A stretch of DNA of 64,000 bases, taken from Pyrinomonadaceae bacterium. Lineage in GTDB: Bacteria > Acidobacteriota > Blastocatellia > Pyrinomonadales > Pyrinomonadaceae. Numbering within the stretch: position 1 is the stretch's first letter; each line of letters begins with the position of its first letter. Position numbers and translations under genes: made by a program. Location: contig JAHCHG010000005.1 of assembly GCA_026129865.1 (NCBI GenBank), forward strand, positions 124,001 through 188,000, read 5' to 3'. Below are positions 25,800 through 35,100 of the stretch, one piece after another. Below the pieces are notes generated by a model. The model worked only from the letters and a program-made list of their open reading frames with translations, ran no database searches and was not told where the DNA came from.

Positions 25800-27281
25800 T
25801 TAATATGCCATTGCCGGCTCTTCGGATTCGCGCGGTCGATAAATCCTGTCCCGCAGCGAACGCCCGGCAAAATCTTCTATTGCGCCGGCAAGCTGTGAAC
25901 CGCAATCTCCGACGTTTTGCCCGCAAACGTATTCAACGATCTCGCGCCGCTTTTCACGGTGAAGCGACGGGTCATCGAGATATCCGCGGATCGCCGTAAC
26001 CATTTGATCGATATTTTCAACCAGCCAGACAGCGCCGGATTCTGCGATCGGCTTGAAATGGTTCCATTTGTGATTAATATCGCGAATCAAAAGCTGATCC
26101 GGACGACCGGGCTGCGGGTCAAAATCAAGATTTATGACGGGTTTATCGAATATTGCCGCGTCGATCGTTACCGTTGAACTTAGGTTAACGACAACATCTG
26201 CATGACGAAACGTGTTTATCCATTCGATGATCTGCGTTTCGTCCTGCGATCGTTCCGTTAGCGAAAGGTCGGCGTCTGCGGTTTGCTGAAGTTTTACAGA
26301 CGATGCGAATTTAATAAATTTCTTTTGCAATTCTCCGCGGTCATGCATCGGATGCGGACGAACGATCAGCTGAACATTTCCGAGCTCTCCTTTAGTAATG
26401 CGCTCGGCTAACGCAACGGCGCCCGGATATTCGCATAAAAAATTCGGCGAACCGATCGCGTAAACTATTATCGGCACATCAGGATCGAGCGATTGTCCGC
26501 GGCAAAACTCTTCGCGGGATTGGTAAAACTTTTTCTTGAAAAAAATGTCGAACTGCGGCGCGCCGGTCTTGTAAACCGGTTTATTCTGCGACTTTGGATA
26601 ATATTTAAGCAGTTCTTTCTTGTTTTGATCCGACCAGACGATATACCCGTCATAGTCGAATACCATCCGATTTTTCGTCGTGATGTTATCCCACGAAGGA
26701 ACATAGGCTAGCGTCGGAATACCAAGCGACCTTGCGGCGGAAAAGATCGCCGGTTGTTCGAATTGGAACGGTCCGGTTGAAATAATAACGTTTGGACCCA
26801 ACTCTTTGAGCCGCATTTCGGCTTCGGGCGAGCGGCGATAACCGAGCAGCAGTTTTTCCGTCCGGTCTTCGAGCTCACTTTCAAGCCGGCACATTGCCAA
26901 AAGAAATGCCGGAAGCTTAAGGCTTTTGATCAATAATCGCTGTTTTTTATCGCGAACGTGCCGCCGCATGCTGATTCTGCTCGGCACAGGGAAGCGATAA
27001 TCCCAGACAAATTCGTTCATCCGGCGCAGATAATTATAAGGAAACTCCCTGAACGGCAATATCTCGGGAAACGGTTCGACTCGGGCGGGCGATTTTTCCC
27101 ACATGTCGTCATTTTCCGCGTTTTTCTTTGAAGAAGCCCAGATCGTTACATCGAAATTTGCAGAAAGCCGGCGAACCGTGTCGGTGTATAAAACCACGCG
27201 ATCGATAAGCGGGGAAGTGCTTAGGATCAATACTCCCGGACGTTTTTTCGCGCCGATTTCAATTTTTAATGAATTGTTCAT
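25800..27281 (-). CDS. Predicted GT-B-fold glycosyltransferase-like protein, paralogue 2
   Basis: A 493-residue protein, same family as its neighbour at 24303-25781. Shared blocks are WDNITTKNR, YDGYIVWSDQNKKELL, TGAPQFDIFFKKKFYQSR and NTFRHADVVVNLSSTVTIDAAIFDKPVIN. The tandem arrangement, equal length and 18-base gap point to a duplication followed by divergence, presumably to transfer two different units or to make two different linkages. I do not recognise a characterised homologue. Confidence 0.7.
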   Translation of the reverse strand: MNNSLKIEIGAKKRPGVLILSTSPLIDRVVLYTDTVRRLSANFDVTIWASSKKNAENDDMWEKSPARVEPFPEILPFREFPYNYLRRMNEFVWDYRFPVPSRISMRRHVRDKKQRLLIKSLKLPAFLLAMCRLESELEDRTEKLLLGYRRSPEAEMRLKELGPNVIISTGPFQFEQPAIFSAARSLGIPTLAYVPSWDNITTKNRMVFDYDGYIVWSDQNKKELLKYYPKSQNKPVYKTGAPQFDIFFKKKFYQSREEFCRGQSLDPDVPIIVYAIGSPNFLCEYPGAVALAERITKGELGNVQLIVRPHPMHDRGELQKKFIKFASSVKLQQTADADLSLTERSQDETQIIEWINTFRHADVVVNLSSTVTIDAAIFDKPVINLDFDPQPGRPDQLLIRDINHKWNHFKPIAESGAVWLVENIDQMVTAIRGYLDDPSLHREKRREIVEYVCGQNVGDCGSQLAGAIEDFAGRSLRDRIYRPRESEEPAMAY

Positions 27282-27292
27282 TTTTGGGTCTG

Positions 27293-28207
27293 CTAGTTGA
27301 TTTCAAGGGCTGATCTTTGTCGGTCTGTTAGGGATCTGGTCGAAAGATCGTGGTCAAATTTGATCAGCCTTTCGGAATCCGAAGCCGGCGATGTATACAT
27401 ACAGGTGAACATTAATCTATCGTTATCGCGCGCCATTCCGCCTTTGTGAAATCCGCGAGTGTCGGCAAAGATTATCGTTCCTTTCGGACCGGTTCCGCGA
27501 AACCAACGATCTTCCGGAAAGACCGAGCGCATTTGCTCGTCCGTGCTGCGCTGCACGCCGTTTTCGGAAAAATATTCCGGTACAACGTCCCGAAATTTTC
27601 CTTTTCGGTGAGTTCCCGGTGCATAAGTGAACGGTCCTGTATTTTCAGAAACGTCGTTCAGATAGACAAAGGCTTTCAGGATGAAATTGTCCTCACGGTC
27701 AAAATGCCAAAGCTGCGATTCACGAGCTTTTGCATCCGTCGCAAACGTCAGCCAAACATTGTAATAGCGAAGTTTAACCCGCATTCCGAAATATCTGTCG
27801 GCGATATCGAGAAACGCTTCCTGAAGCGCAAATTTCGCCGGAATTTCAGCTTCTGAAAATTCAGGTTTAGACCCGAGAAGTTCGACATTGAACGTCTTTT
27901 TACCGATCGATTCGGAATCGCCGGCGCCATTTCGCAGTTGATCGATCTCGGCGCTTCGCTCGGAAAGTATTTGTTTAACGCGGGAATCTAACTTACGAAA
28001 AAGTGCTGTCTGACCGAGGAGTTGGTCGACCGTCGTGACCGCAACCCCGTTTTGCTCCAGATCTGCGCTGACGCGTTCGGATTCGGTTTGCGACGGTTTT
28101 GACGGTGCAAATTTATATTCGATCCACGAATTAAAATTAAAACCGTAGCGCCAAATGAACTCTGTCTGCCGCCCTTTTTTTATGATCTTTCGTAATGCCG
28201 AACTCAT
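27293..28207 (-). CDS. Phytanoyl-CoA dioxygenase-like Fe(II)/2-oxoglutarate oxygenase
   Basis: A 304-residue protein with the double-stranded beta-helix iron site: H-x-D in SQLWHFDREDNFILK and a distal His in FADTRGFHKGG; a nearby GPFTYAPGTHRKGKF is also typical of PhyH proteins. Such enzymes hydroxylate or desaturate small molecules. In a glycan locus it may hydroxylate a sugar, an acyl substituent or a lipid carrier. It lies between the GT-B pair and Wzt with gaps under 35 bases. Family call good, substrate unknown. Confidence 0.78.
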   Translation of the reverse strand: MSSALRKIIKKGRQTEFIWRYGFNFNSWIEYKFAPSKPSQTESERVSADLEQNGVAVTTVDQLLGQTALFRKLDSRVKQILSERSAEIDQLRNGAGDSESIGKKTFNVELLGSKPEFSEAEIPAKFALQEAFLDIADRYFGMRVKLRYYNVWLTFATDAKARESQLWHFDREDNFILKAFVYLNDVSENTGPFTYAPGTHRKGKFRDVVPEYFSENGVQRSTDEQMRSVFPEDRWFRGTGPKGTIIFADTRGFHKGGMARDNDRLMFTCMYTSPASDSERLIKFDHDLSTRSLTDRQRSALEIN

Positions 28208-28237
28208 CGTTTCAACCTCGGTTTCAATTCTTTAAGC

Positions 28238-29536
28238 TCATCCGTTTTCCGTTGCCAGGAGACCCGTTGTTTCGCATCGTATCTCTGCCGAAGTCTCTGC
28301 CGGTTCTGCAGCCGTCATTGTCCAATCGTAAAGCGGCGTCAAAATAGGGCTCGATTTGCCCGAACTGATCGCGTCGTCGTCTTTGTAACATTCGACAAGA
28401 AGTCTTTCGCTTGTAAAACGGCTTTGCCGCCCGATGTCCAGACTGATGAACTTGAAATAGCAGGAATAAATTCCGGTCGAAAGCCAAAGCGGCGGAAATT
28501 CAAGTTTAATAATGTGCGGACCGTTGAGCTTTCCGTGGATCTGTTCGTTCAGATTCAGAGTAGAATGCAGAATTGTTTTCCCCTGAAAATCCTCAATAAT
28601 AAATATGCATTTCGGCGGGATCGCATTTTTTCCGGAAACAGGTATTTTCACCGAAAGACGCTCGCTCGATATAAAGCTGTTCGTTCCGCCGTTTATCGCA
28701 ATTTCTCCGAGCGCAAAGTTCGACCTTCCGCCCGCCCGGACCGCGACGGTTTCCTTTTTGTTTGAAAGATACCGCTGAACACAATCGGCAGTTCGACCTT
28801 TGTACGCCAGTTTTCCTTTGTCCAGCAAAATGCTTTGCGGGCATAGATCCTGTATCAATCCCATGTTGTGGCTGACAAAAAGCACGGTTCGCCCGGCTTC
28901 CGAAACGTTCTGCATTTTTCCGAGGCATTTCTTTTGAAATTCTGCGTCGCCGACCGCCAGTACTTCGTCGACGATCAAAATATCGGGGTCTAAATTTGCA
29001 GCGACGGAAAACGCGAGTTTCAAATACATTCCGGATGAATAATGCTTGACGGGCGTGTCGATAAAATCGCCAACTTCGGCGAAATCGACTATCTGGTCAA
29101 ATTTTTCCAGGATTTTAGTGCGCGTCATTCCCAGGATCGCGGCGTTTAAAAAGATGTTCTCGCGCCCGGTTAATTCCGGGTGAAAACCCGTTCCGACCTC
29201 GAGCAGCGATCCGACCTTTCCCCAGATATCTACCGTTCCCTGTGTCGGTTCGGTAATTCGTGAAAGCACCTTCAAAAGTGTGCTTTTTCCGGCGCCGTTA
29301 CTGCCGATGATCCCGACGACTTCGCCGCGCTTTATTTCGAGGTCAATCCCGTCGAGCGCCCAGATATGATCGGGCATTCCGTCATCTACTTCGACCTTTT
29401 CATTTCCAAAAAGCCGGACAAAAGGCGCTTTTATCGCTTTGCCGATCTTGTCGCGCAAAGTGTCGTATTTAAATCGGTTTTTTCCGATCCGGTACGTCTT
29501 TGAAAGATTTCTGGTTCGGATTGCGAATTCGCCCAT
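28238..29536 (-). CDS. wzt: Polysaccharide ABC exporter ATPase with C-terminal glycan-binding domain (Wzt)
   Basis: About residues 1-245 are an ABC ATPase: Walker A GSNGAGKSTLLKVLSR, the Wzt/TagH-specific GSLLEVGTGFHPELTGRENI, signature YSSGMYLKLAFSVA, Walker B ILIVDEVLAVGD. The last ~170 residues are a beta-rich Wzt_C-like domain (EIAINGGTNSFISSERLSVK), which in O-antigen exporters recognises the modified glycan end. Its permease partner is the Wzm at 38796-39662, 9 kb away in the same operon. The terminal domain suggests export of a finished, end-capped chain. Confidence 0.9.
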   Translation of the reverse strand: MGEFAIRTRNLSKTYRIGKNRFKYDTLRDKIGKAIKAPFVRLFGNEKVEVDDGMPDHIWALDGIDLEIKRGEVVGIIGSNGAGKSTLLKVLSRITEPTQGTVDIWGKVGSLLEVGTGFHPELTGRENIFLNAAILGMTRTKILEKFDQIVDFAEVGDFIDTPVKHYSSGMYLKLAFSVAANLDPDILIVDEVLAVGDAEFQKKCLGKMQNVSEAGRTVLFVSHNMGLIQDLCPQSILLDKGKLAYKGRTADCVQRYLSNKKETVAVRAGGRSNFALGEIAINGGTNSFISSERLSVKIPVSGKNAIPPKCIFIIEDFQGKTILHSTLNLNEQIHGKLNGPHIIKLEFPPLWLSTGIYSCYFKFISLDIGRQSRFTSERLLVECYKDDDAISSGKSSPILTPLYDWTMTAAEPAETSAEIRCETTGLLATENG

Positions 29537-29560
29537 ATAATTTCGTTTCCGGCTAAATGG

Positions 29561-30496
29561 TTAAAATTGGGTTTCAAGGTGGTTTAGACTTTCTATCAAG
29601 CCTTTCTCTCCAAGATAAGTTTGATTCATATCCTTCAGGTAAAAACGACCGACGAGTCTTAAAAATTCAGCTTTTGGAAGCGCAAAAAAGATCTCTGCAA
29701 ATTTCTGTTCCGAACTTCGACCGAGATACCGCGAATTCCACGCAGCTATGCCCATTGCCTGATGATCGTATCGATAAAAGCTTTTATTTTGCGACTCATA
29801 AATTTCGATCAGTTCGCGTTTTTCATCAGCCGTTTCGGTAATATCGACGAACCCATTTGGCAAAAGTGAGTTATGTACTTGATAGCCCCAAACTTCAAAA
29901 TCGCCAAGACCGCCGCATTTTTCGGCAAGTCTTAAAAGGTGATTGACCATCCGGTGTTTCGGCGGACTATCGAGCAGCCACGGCGTCAAAACGACTTCCG
30001 GCTTTTTCTCGGCTATCAGATCGCGTAGTTTTTCGACATCCTTCTTCGCCGGTTCGGGCAGTAAGTTTGAAATATTGAGTTCGTGAAATCCTGCACCCAG
30101 CCTTCGGCAGACAGTTTTCGATTCCGCTTTGCGAATTTCTATTGAACTGCGTCCGATTTTTTGAAAAGTTGAACCTCTCTGTTCGCCGTCGGTTACGTAG
30201 ATAATATCGATCTCGGCTTTTGCGCGCCTTGCCAGCGCAAGCGTCCCGCCGGCGCCGATCACACCATCGTCCTGATGCGGCGCAAGAACGAGAAAGGACC
30301 GGAATTTTTCGACAGGAAGCCTGGCGGGTTCAAGCCGGTTACGAAAAATCTCGATCGAAAGTACGTCGGCAGCAAGTTCGAGATCAGAAACTGCTTGCCA
30401 ATTCCTTATCAGAAAACGATAGGGTCCGGCGGCGGCGCGAGCAGCGAAAAGCCTGGAAAGATCTGTACGAAGTTGTTTAACATAACTTCTCAGCAT
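29561..30496 (-). CDS. PIG-L/LmbE-family N-deacetylase-like protein
   Basis: A 311-residue protein with the zinc-site motif SFLVLAPHQDDGVIGAGGT. Compared with the usual AHPDDE, Pro and Glu are changed but the His and both Asp residues are kept. IIYVTDGEQRG and the later RKAESKTVCRRLG also fit the family; the distal metal-binding His is probably in SPPKHRMVNHLL. Members remove acetyl groups from N-acetylated sugars. In this locus it could expose an amine for sulfation or other substitution. Four bases from the sulfotransferase gene. Confidence 0.83.
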   Translation of the reverse strand: MLRSYVKQLRTDLSRLFAARAAAGPYRFLIRNWQAVSDLELAADVLSIEIFRNRLEPARLPVEKFRSFLVLAPHQDDGVIGAGGTLALARRAKAEIDIIYVTDGEQRGSTFQKIGRSSIEIRKAESKTVCRRLGAGFHELNISNLLPEPAKKDVEKLRDLIAEKKPEVVLTPWLLDSPPKHRMVNHLLRLAEKCGGLGDFEVWGYQVHNSLLPNGFVDITETADEKRELIEIYESQNKSFYRYDHQAMGIAAWNSRYLGRSSEQKFAEIFFALPKAEFLRLVGRFYLKDMNQTYLGEKGLIESLNHLETQF

Positions 30497-30500
30497 TTTT

Positions 30501-31439
30501 TCACAATCTCCAATTACTTAGATCCAGGCTAACGAATTCACCGAGGCGGCAGATGTCGTCGTTATATTCTCGCCGCAAGTCAGCCTCTAATTTTTTCGGC
30601 ATCGGGATCGCCGAAACAGGGCGCTGAAATATCCATTGAGTTTTTTTCCTCAACAACCGCCGCCGGTAACCGCTTTTCGCAGTTCTTACGATCACGGCTT
30701 CGCTGGCGCGCCGGTAACCTTGTTCAACACTGCGAATCAGGGGCAGCGTCGCCCAAACTTTCGGCACCGTAACCCAGTTTTCGTTGACTCTTGTTCCGGC
30801 GTTTTCCAAGCCTTTTTCAGGATCGACATCAATAAAGTCATAGACTTTTCGAAGTGTTTCATCCGGCGCGAGCTTCATCTGGTCGGTTGTAATAAACAGC
30901 AGATTTCTAAGTTCAAAGGTCTTCAGAAATTTTAAAAGTGTTTGGAAATAAAAGCCGCGATCGAGATATGACAGGTGAAATTCTTCGAACAGCGTGCAAT
31001 TTTTAGCACCAACAGGAGATTCGACCGCCGCCGGGAAGTTACGTTTCTCGCGCGCTTTCCCAACTTCGTTCCAGTAATGCGACCATGCCCGTTTTACCGG
31101 ATCGCGAAGAATTACAATGAATTTACAATTGGGCGAAAACCGGGCGATGCGCTCATGCGCCCGCTGCCAATAAAATAGATCTGCACATTTGAATCCGATC
31201 CGTAATGCTCTTTCACCGTCGCGAAAACAGGATTCGTAGTCTTCCATGCTATGTTGCGCTTCCCAGCCTTTTTCGCTGCTGCATTTCACAGCCGCCGTGT
31301 TTTCAAGAACTTCAGAATCGAGAAAAAAGCTGAAATCCGCCTTCGGGTAAAGGTAAATATCAGGATGGCTCCGCATCCAGTGATAAAGCGAAGTTGTACC
31401 GCACCGCCTTTCGCCGATGATCATGAAATTTGGTGTCAT
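30501..31439 (-). CDS. PAPS-dependent sulfotransferase
   Basis: A 312-residue protein opening with MTPNFMIIGERRCGTTSLYHW; the RRCGTTSL segment is the 5'-phosphosulfate loop. RDPVKRAWSHYWNEV is the 3'-phosphate-binding block with its Arg and Ser. The overall pattern matches heparan-type carbohydrate sulfotransferases. It would move sulfate from PAPS to a hydroxyl or amine of the glycan. The gene just upstream in the operon makes PAPS, so donor and transferase are co-encoded. Confidence 0.88.
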   Translation of the reverse strand: MTPNFMIIGERRCGTTSLYHWMRSHPDIYLYPKADFSFFLDSEVLENTAAVKCSSEKGWEAQHSMEDYESCFRDGERALRIGFKCADLFYWQRAHERIARFSPNCKFIVILRDPVKRAWSHYWNEVGKAREKRNFPAAVESPVGAKNCTLFEEFHLSYLDRGFYFQTLLKFLKTFELRNLLFITTDQMKLAPDETLRKVYDFIDVDPEKGLENAGTRVNENWVTVPKVWATLPLIRSVEQGYRRASEAVIVRTAKSGYRRRLLRKKTQWIFQRPVSAIPMPKKLEADLRREYNDDICRLGEFVSLDLSNWRL

Positions 31440-31523
31440 TTTTGCTGAATGCTAAGGAAATAGGCTTAAAGCGCGTTTTCGTTCGCGCCACGCTGACCCT
31501 CATTTAGAGCTCTTTTCAAATTT

Positions 31524-33311
31524 CTAATTAGCCTCGGCACCTGCGGAAATCGCTGCGGAATCCACGAATAAAAAAGCCGGATGCTCGATAAATCCGCGAT
31601 CGGCGAGTAATTTGATAATTTTCTCTGCATTTTCAGATGGAGAAGAAACCTCTGTGTCGACGACCAGGTCGGCGTCTCGCGGGTTCTGATACGGATCATC
31701 GATCCCCGTGAAACCGGTGATCTCCTTTCTCCTCGCTTTTGCGTATAAACCTTTTGTGTCCCGGCTTTCGCAAACCTCGATCGGCGTGTCGACGAAAACC
31801 AGAATGAATTTATCTTCACCGATCATCGCGCGGACCTCATCGCGCGTTGCCTGGTACGGGCTGATCGCAGCGGCAACGACCGTGCCCCGATGGCGAACGA
31901 TCTCAGAAGCGACAAATCCGATCCGCCGGATGTTCGTGTCGCGGTCGGTCTTCGAAAATCCGAGTCCTTTCGACAGATGAGTTCGAACGACATCGCCATC
32001 AAGAACCGTTATCTGCCGCCCATATTCTGCAAGTTTTTCGATCAAAACATCGGCGATCGTTGATTTTCCGGCACCGGACAATCCGGTAAACCACACACAA
32101 AATCCCTGGTCCTTGCGCGCCGGGTAAACGTTCGACAGTATCTTTGCAACCTCCGCGCGGGTGAACCATTCCGGAAGAAGTTTTCCCCGTTCGAGATAAT
32201 CGTTTCGAACTTGAGTTCCCGAAAGGAAAAAGACTTTTTGCCCTTGTTTGACGTGTTTCGACTCTTCAAATCGATCTTCGTCCGGCAGGAATACGAGTTC
32301 GGCTGAAGCGCAGAGTTTTACACCGATATCTTCGCTCATTTCCTGTAATAACTCCTGCGCAGCGTATTGTGAATAAAACGGATTTCCGGTCGATGAAACA
32401 CCGGGACTTGCGTGATCTCGCCCGACAATAAAATGACTTGCGCCATAGTTTCTTCGAATTATCGCGTGCCAGAGTGCGCACCGCGGTCCAGCCATCCGCA
32501 TTGCAAGCGGAATTAGCGAGATCATGGTGGAGTCTTTGTCATAATAGTTTTCAACCAGCGCTTTGTAACATCTGACGCGAGTGTAATGGTCGACATCGCC
32601 CGGTTTCGTCATTCCGACAACGGGCTGTATCAAAAGCGTGCCGCCAGTTTCCCTCGCGGATCTTTTGGTCAATTCTTCATGCGCGCGATGCATAGGGTTG
32701 CGTGTTTGAAATGCGACGACTTTTTCATTCCCCATTAACGCTAATCGATGGCGTGTTTCCTGCGGCGTTAATCTTAGTTCGGGAAAATCATGATGGCGCG
32801 GAAGGTCGACAACTTTGATCGGACCCGATATATAACGTTTTCCCCATGAATTCATTTCCGCGGTCAACGGATGACTGGTATCTTCGCTTCCGCATATGGA
32901 AACGGCTTCATTTCGCAGGTCCCATTCGTATATTTCTTCGATCTCCATTAGCGCGAGCAATTCGAATTTGCTGTTTCTCAGCGCGACTGTCTCGCCCGGT
33001 TCGGCTTGCACTTCATCTCCGATAGGAAGCGTGATCGGGATCGGGAAAACGATGCCGTCGGATAGCCGCATTGAATTAAGAACCGAAAGATAATCGCTTT
33101 GGTTCATAAACGAATCGAGCGGCGAAAATGCTCCGGTCGCGAGCATTTCCAGATCGCATTGCGACCGCATTGAAAGTTGGATCGACGGAAGTTTGACCGA
33201 GGTTTCTATCAACTCCTGTCTTTCGTTTCCATAAACGCGAAGATCGATCAATTTTCCTCCGTACGGCGAATTGAGAAACTGTCTTTCATTCAGTTTTGGT
33301 GATCGGGTCAT
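31524..33311 (-). CDS. Bifunctional sulfate adenylyltransferase/APS kinase (PAPS synthase)
   Basis: A 595-residue fusion. Residues 1-~165 are the PUA-like N-domain of ATP sulfurylase. The catalytic part carries FQTRNPMHRAHEEL (the HxxH nucleotide site) and VGRDHASPG. From about 400 the APS kinase begins, with Walker A FTGLSGAGKSTIADVL, LDGDVVRTHLSKGLGFSKTD and later KEITGFTGIDDPY. The protein turns sulfate and two ATP into PAPS. There are no cysD/N/H or sulfite reductase genes nearby, so the purpose is sulfation, not cysteine synthesis. Confidence 0.93.
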   Translation of the reverse strand: MTRSPKLNERQFLNSPYGGKLIDLRVYGNERQELIETSVKLPSIQLSMRSQCDLEMLATGAFSPLDSFMNQSDYLSVLNSMRLSDGIVFPIPITLPIGDEVQAEPGETVALRNSKFELLALMEIEEIYEWDLRNEAVSICGSEDTSHPLTAEMNSWGKRYISGPIKVVDLPRHHDFPELRLTPQETRHRLALMGNEKVVAFQTRNPMHRAHEELTKRSARETGGTLLIQPVVGMTKPGDVDHYTRVRCYKALVENYYDKDSTMISLIPLAMRMAGPRCALWHAIIRRNYGASHFIVGRDHASPGVSSTGNPFYSQYAAQELLQEMSEDIGVKLCASAELVFLPDEDRFEESKHVKQGQKVFFLSGTQVRNDYLERGKLLPEWFTRAEVAKILSNVYPARKDQGFCVWFTGLSGAGKSTIADVLIEKLAEYGRQITVLDGDVVRTHLSKGLGFSKTDRDTNIRRIGFVASEIVRHRGTVVAAAISPYQATRDEVRAMIGEDKFILVFVDTPIEVCESRDTKGLYAKARRKEITGFTGIDDPYQNPRDADLVVDTEVSSPSENAEKIIKLLADRGFIEHPAFLFVDSAAISAGAEAN

Positions 33312-33361
33312 AAATTTTGTTCAAATGATTAGGGGCGTTTCCGTGGAAGCCGTTACTCGGA

Positions 33362-35086
33362 TCATCTTATTAGTCCGAGACTTATCCATTGCCAGACAAA
33401 AAAGCTGTTGTCGCCTTCGCCGGCGCAGTATTTTTTCCAGCCGGTGCGAACTAAGTCTTCGTCAAACCATCCGCAGCCGATGTTCTTCAAGCCGTTTTCG
33501 ATCTGCTCTTCAGCCCATTCGCGCAATTCTCCGCGCAGCCATTCGCGCTGCGGAGTCTGCAATGCCCGTTTTGGGGCGAGCGAAACATTATCAGGCAGAA
33601 GTTTACTCGTTATTTTTCGAAGCAAAGTTTTTCCATTCGCTCCGATCCTTTTGCGGTCTTGCGGTTGACGAAATGCCAGTTCGAACAATCGATGGTCGAG
33701 AAACGGCTCGCGAAGTTCGATTGATGAACGCATCGAAATCCGGTCATTGTATCGCATGGCGCGCGGGATCTTTGTAAAAACCGTGTCGCGATACTGCAGA
33801 TTTCGAAAGCTGTCCGAAAACACTTTTGGAAAGCCCGAAAAATCGGCAAGCTTCTTAAATTCGGGATCGAGACAGTCGGGACGCAGGGAACTAGTTGCCG
33901 ATCCTTGAACAACTGAAATACCGGTGCTGCTGCGGTTTAGTGCAGATTCGTAATAATCGTAACCGCCCCATTGTTCGTCCATTCCATTGCCGTCGAGTAA
34001 TACTTTCACACCGTTCTTGTGTGCGGTTTCAAAAAGCCTGGCGTACGCCAATGTCGGCAGACCTCCAAAAGGTTCGTCCTGAAATCTTTGTACCGAAGCC
34101 GCAAGATCGGGCACTTCGTCTGCGCTTAGACGGCATTCGACAAGTTCCAAGCCGGTGTATTCAACCATCGATCTGACCCACGGCAGTTCGTCGTACTGCT
34201 CATCGCCCGTGGTAAAGGTAAAAGCTTTGATCGCCGAAGCTGCGGGCTTTAGCCGGTTAACGATGGAAAGCAAACTCGATGAATCCAAACCGCCGCTAAG
34301 GTTTATGCCGACCGGAACATCGGAACGAAAACGCAAGCCCACGCTTTCCTTCATCAGGGAAAAATAATCTTCACCGACCTCAGCTTCCGCTCGTTGATCA
34401 AATTCGTTTCCGGATCTGTCGGCAATGTCATACCAGCGCGAAAAATTGACGACACCGTCTTTCTTCCAATTTAGAACAAACCCGGCGGGAAGACTGTATA
34501 TTGATCTCCAAAAAGTATTGTTCGCATAATCGGTCAAACCGTGGCTGAAATAATTTGCCCAGCTTCGCGGATCGGGATCGCGCGGAATTCCTGCAGAATG
34601 AAGCGCCTTGATCTCACTTGCCAGTAAAAGAGTTCCGTTTGGTTTATGGTGAAAATAAAGCGGCTTGACACCGAACCGGTCCCGAGCCGCAAACGCGGTC
34701 TTTTCGGCTTCGTTCCATATGACGAAAGCGAACATTCCAATAAGTTTGTTTAGAAATGAGGCACCCCATTTTTTGTATGCTGCGAGCAGAACTTCTGTAT
34801 CGGTCTTTGTCTTAAATTCGTGATCGTGTTCGAGTTCGCGGCGAATTTCGGGAAAATTATAGATCTCGCCGTTATAGGTTATCCAAAGATCTCCGAGGTT
34901 CATCGGCTGATGTCCTGCGCTGGAAAGATCGATGATGCTGAGTCTGTTATGCGCCAGCCCGGCTGTTTTTGATCTGTTTGTAAAGATCCCGCGGTCGTCT
35001 GGTCCGCGGTGCGCCTGAACGCGCCGCATCGATCTGAGCTGTTCAACATCCCAGTCGTTTCCAAAAATTGCTGCAATTCCGCACAT
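33362..35086 (-). CDS. Glutamine-hydrolysing asparagine-synthetase-family amidotransferase
   Basis: A 574-residue AsnB-type enzyme with an intact glutaminase: MCGIAAIFG (Cys2), RAHRGPDDRG-like VQAHRGPDDRGIF, YNGEIYNF. The synthetase domain has the PP-loop GINLSGGLDSSSLL and LLDGNGMDEQWGGYDYY. It therefore can use glutamine to amidate a carboxylate. In glycan loci such proteins (WbpS-like) amidate uronic acids; plain asparagine synthesis is the alternative. Compare the Cys-less cyclase at 13078-15021. Confidence 0.88.
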   Translation of the reverse strand: MCGIAAIFGNDWDVEQLRSMRRVQAHRGPDDRGIFTNRSKTAGLAHNRLSIIDLSSAGHQPMNLGDLWITYNGEIYNFPEIRRELEHDHEFKTKTDTEVLLAAYKKWGASFLNKLIGMFAFVIWNEAEKTAFAARDRFGVKPLYFHHKPNGTLLLASEIKALHSAGIPRDPDPRSWANYFSHGLTDYANNTFWRSIYSLPAGFVLNWKKDGVVNFSRWYDIADRSGNEFDQRAEAEVGEDYFSLMKESVGLRFRSDVPVGINLSGGLDSSSLLSIVNRLKPAASAIKAFTFTTGDEQYDELPWVRSMVEYTGLELVECRLSADEVPDLAASVQRFQDEPFGGLPTLAYARLFETAHKNGVKVLLDGNGMDEQWGGYDYYESALNRSSTGISVVQGSATSSLRPDCLDPEFKKLADFSGFPKVFSDSFRNLQYRDTVFTKIPRAMRYNDRISMRSSIELREPFLDHRLFELAFRQPQDRKRIGANGKTLLRKITSKLLPDNVSLAPKRALQTPQREWLRGELREWAEEQIENGLKNIGCGWFDEDLVRTGWKKYCAGEGDNSFFVWQWISLGLIR

Positions 35087-35100
35087 TAAATGTTTGCTCT

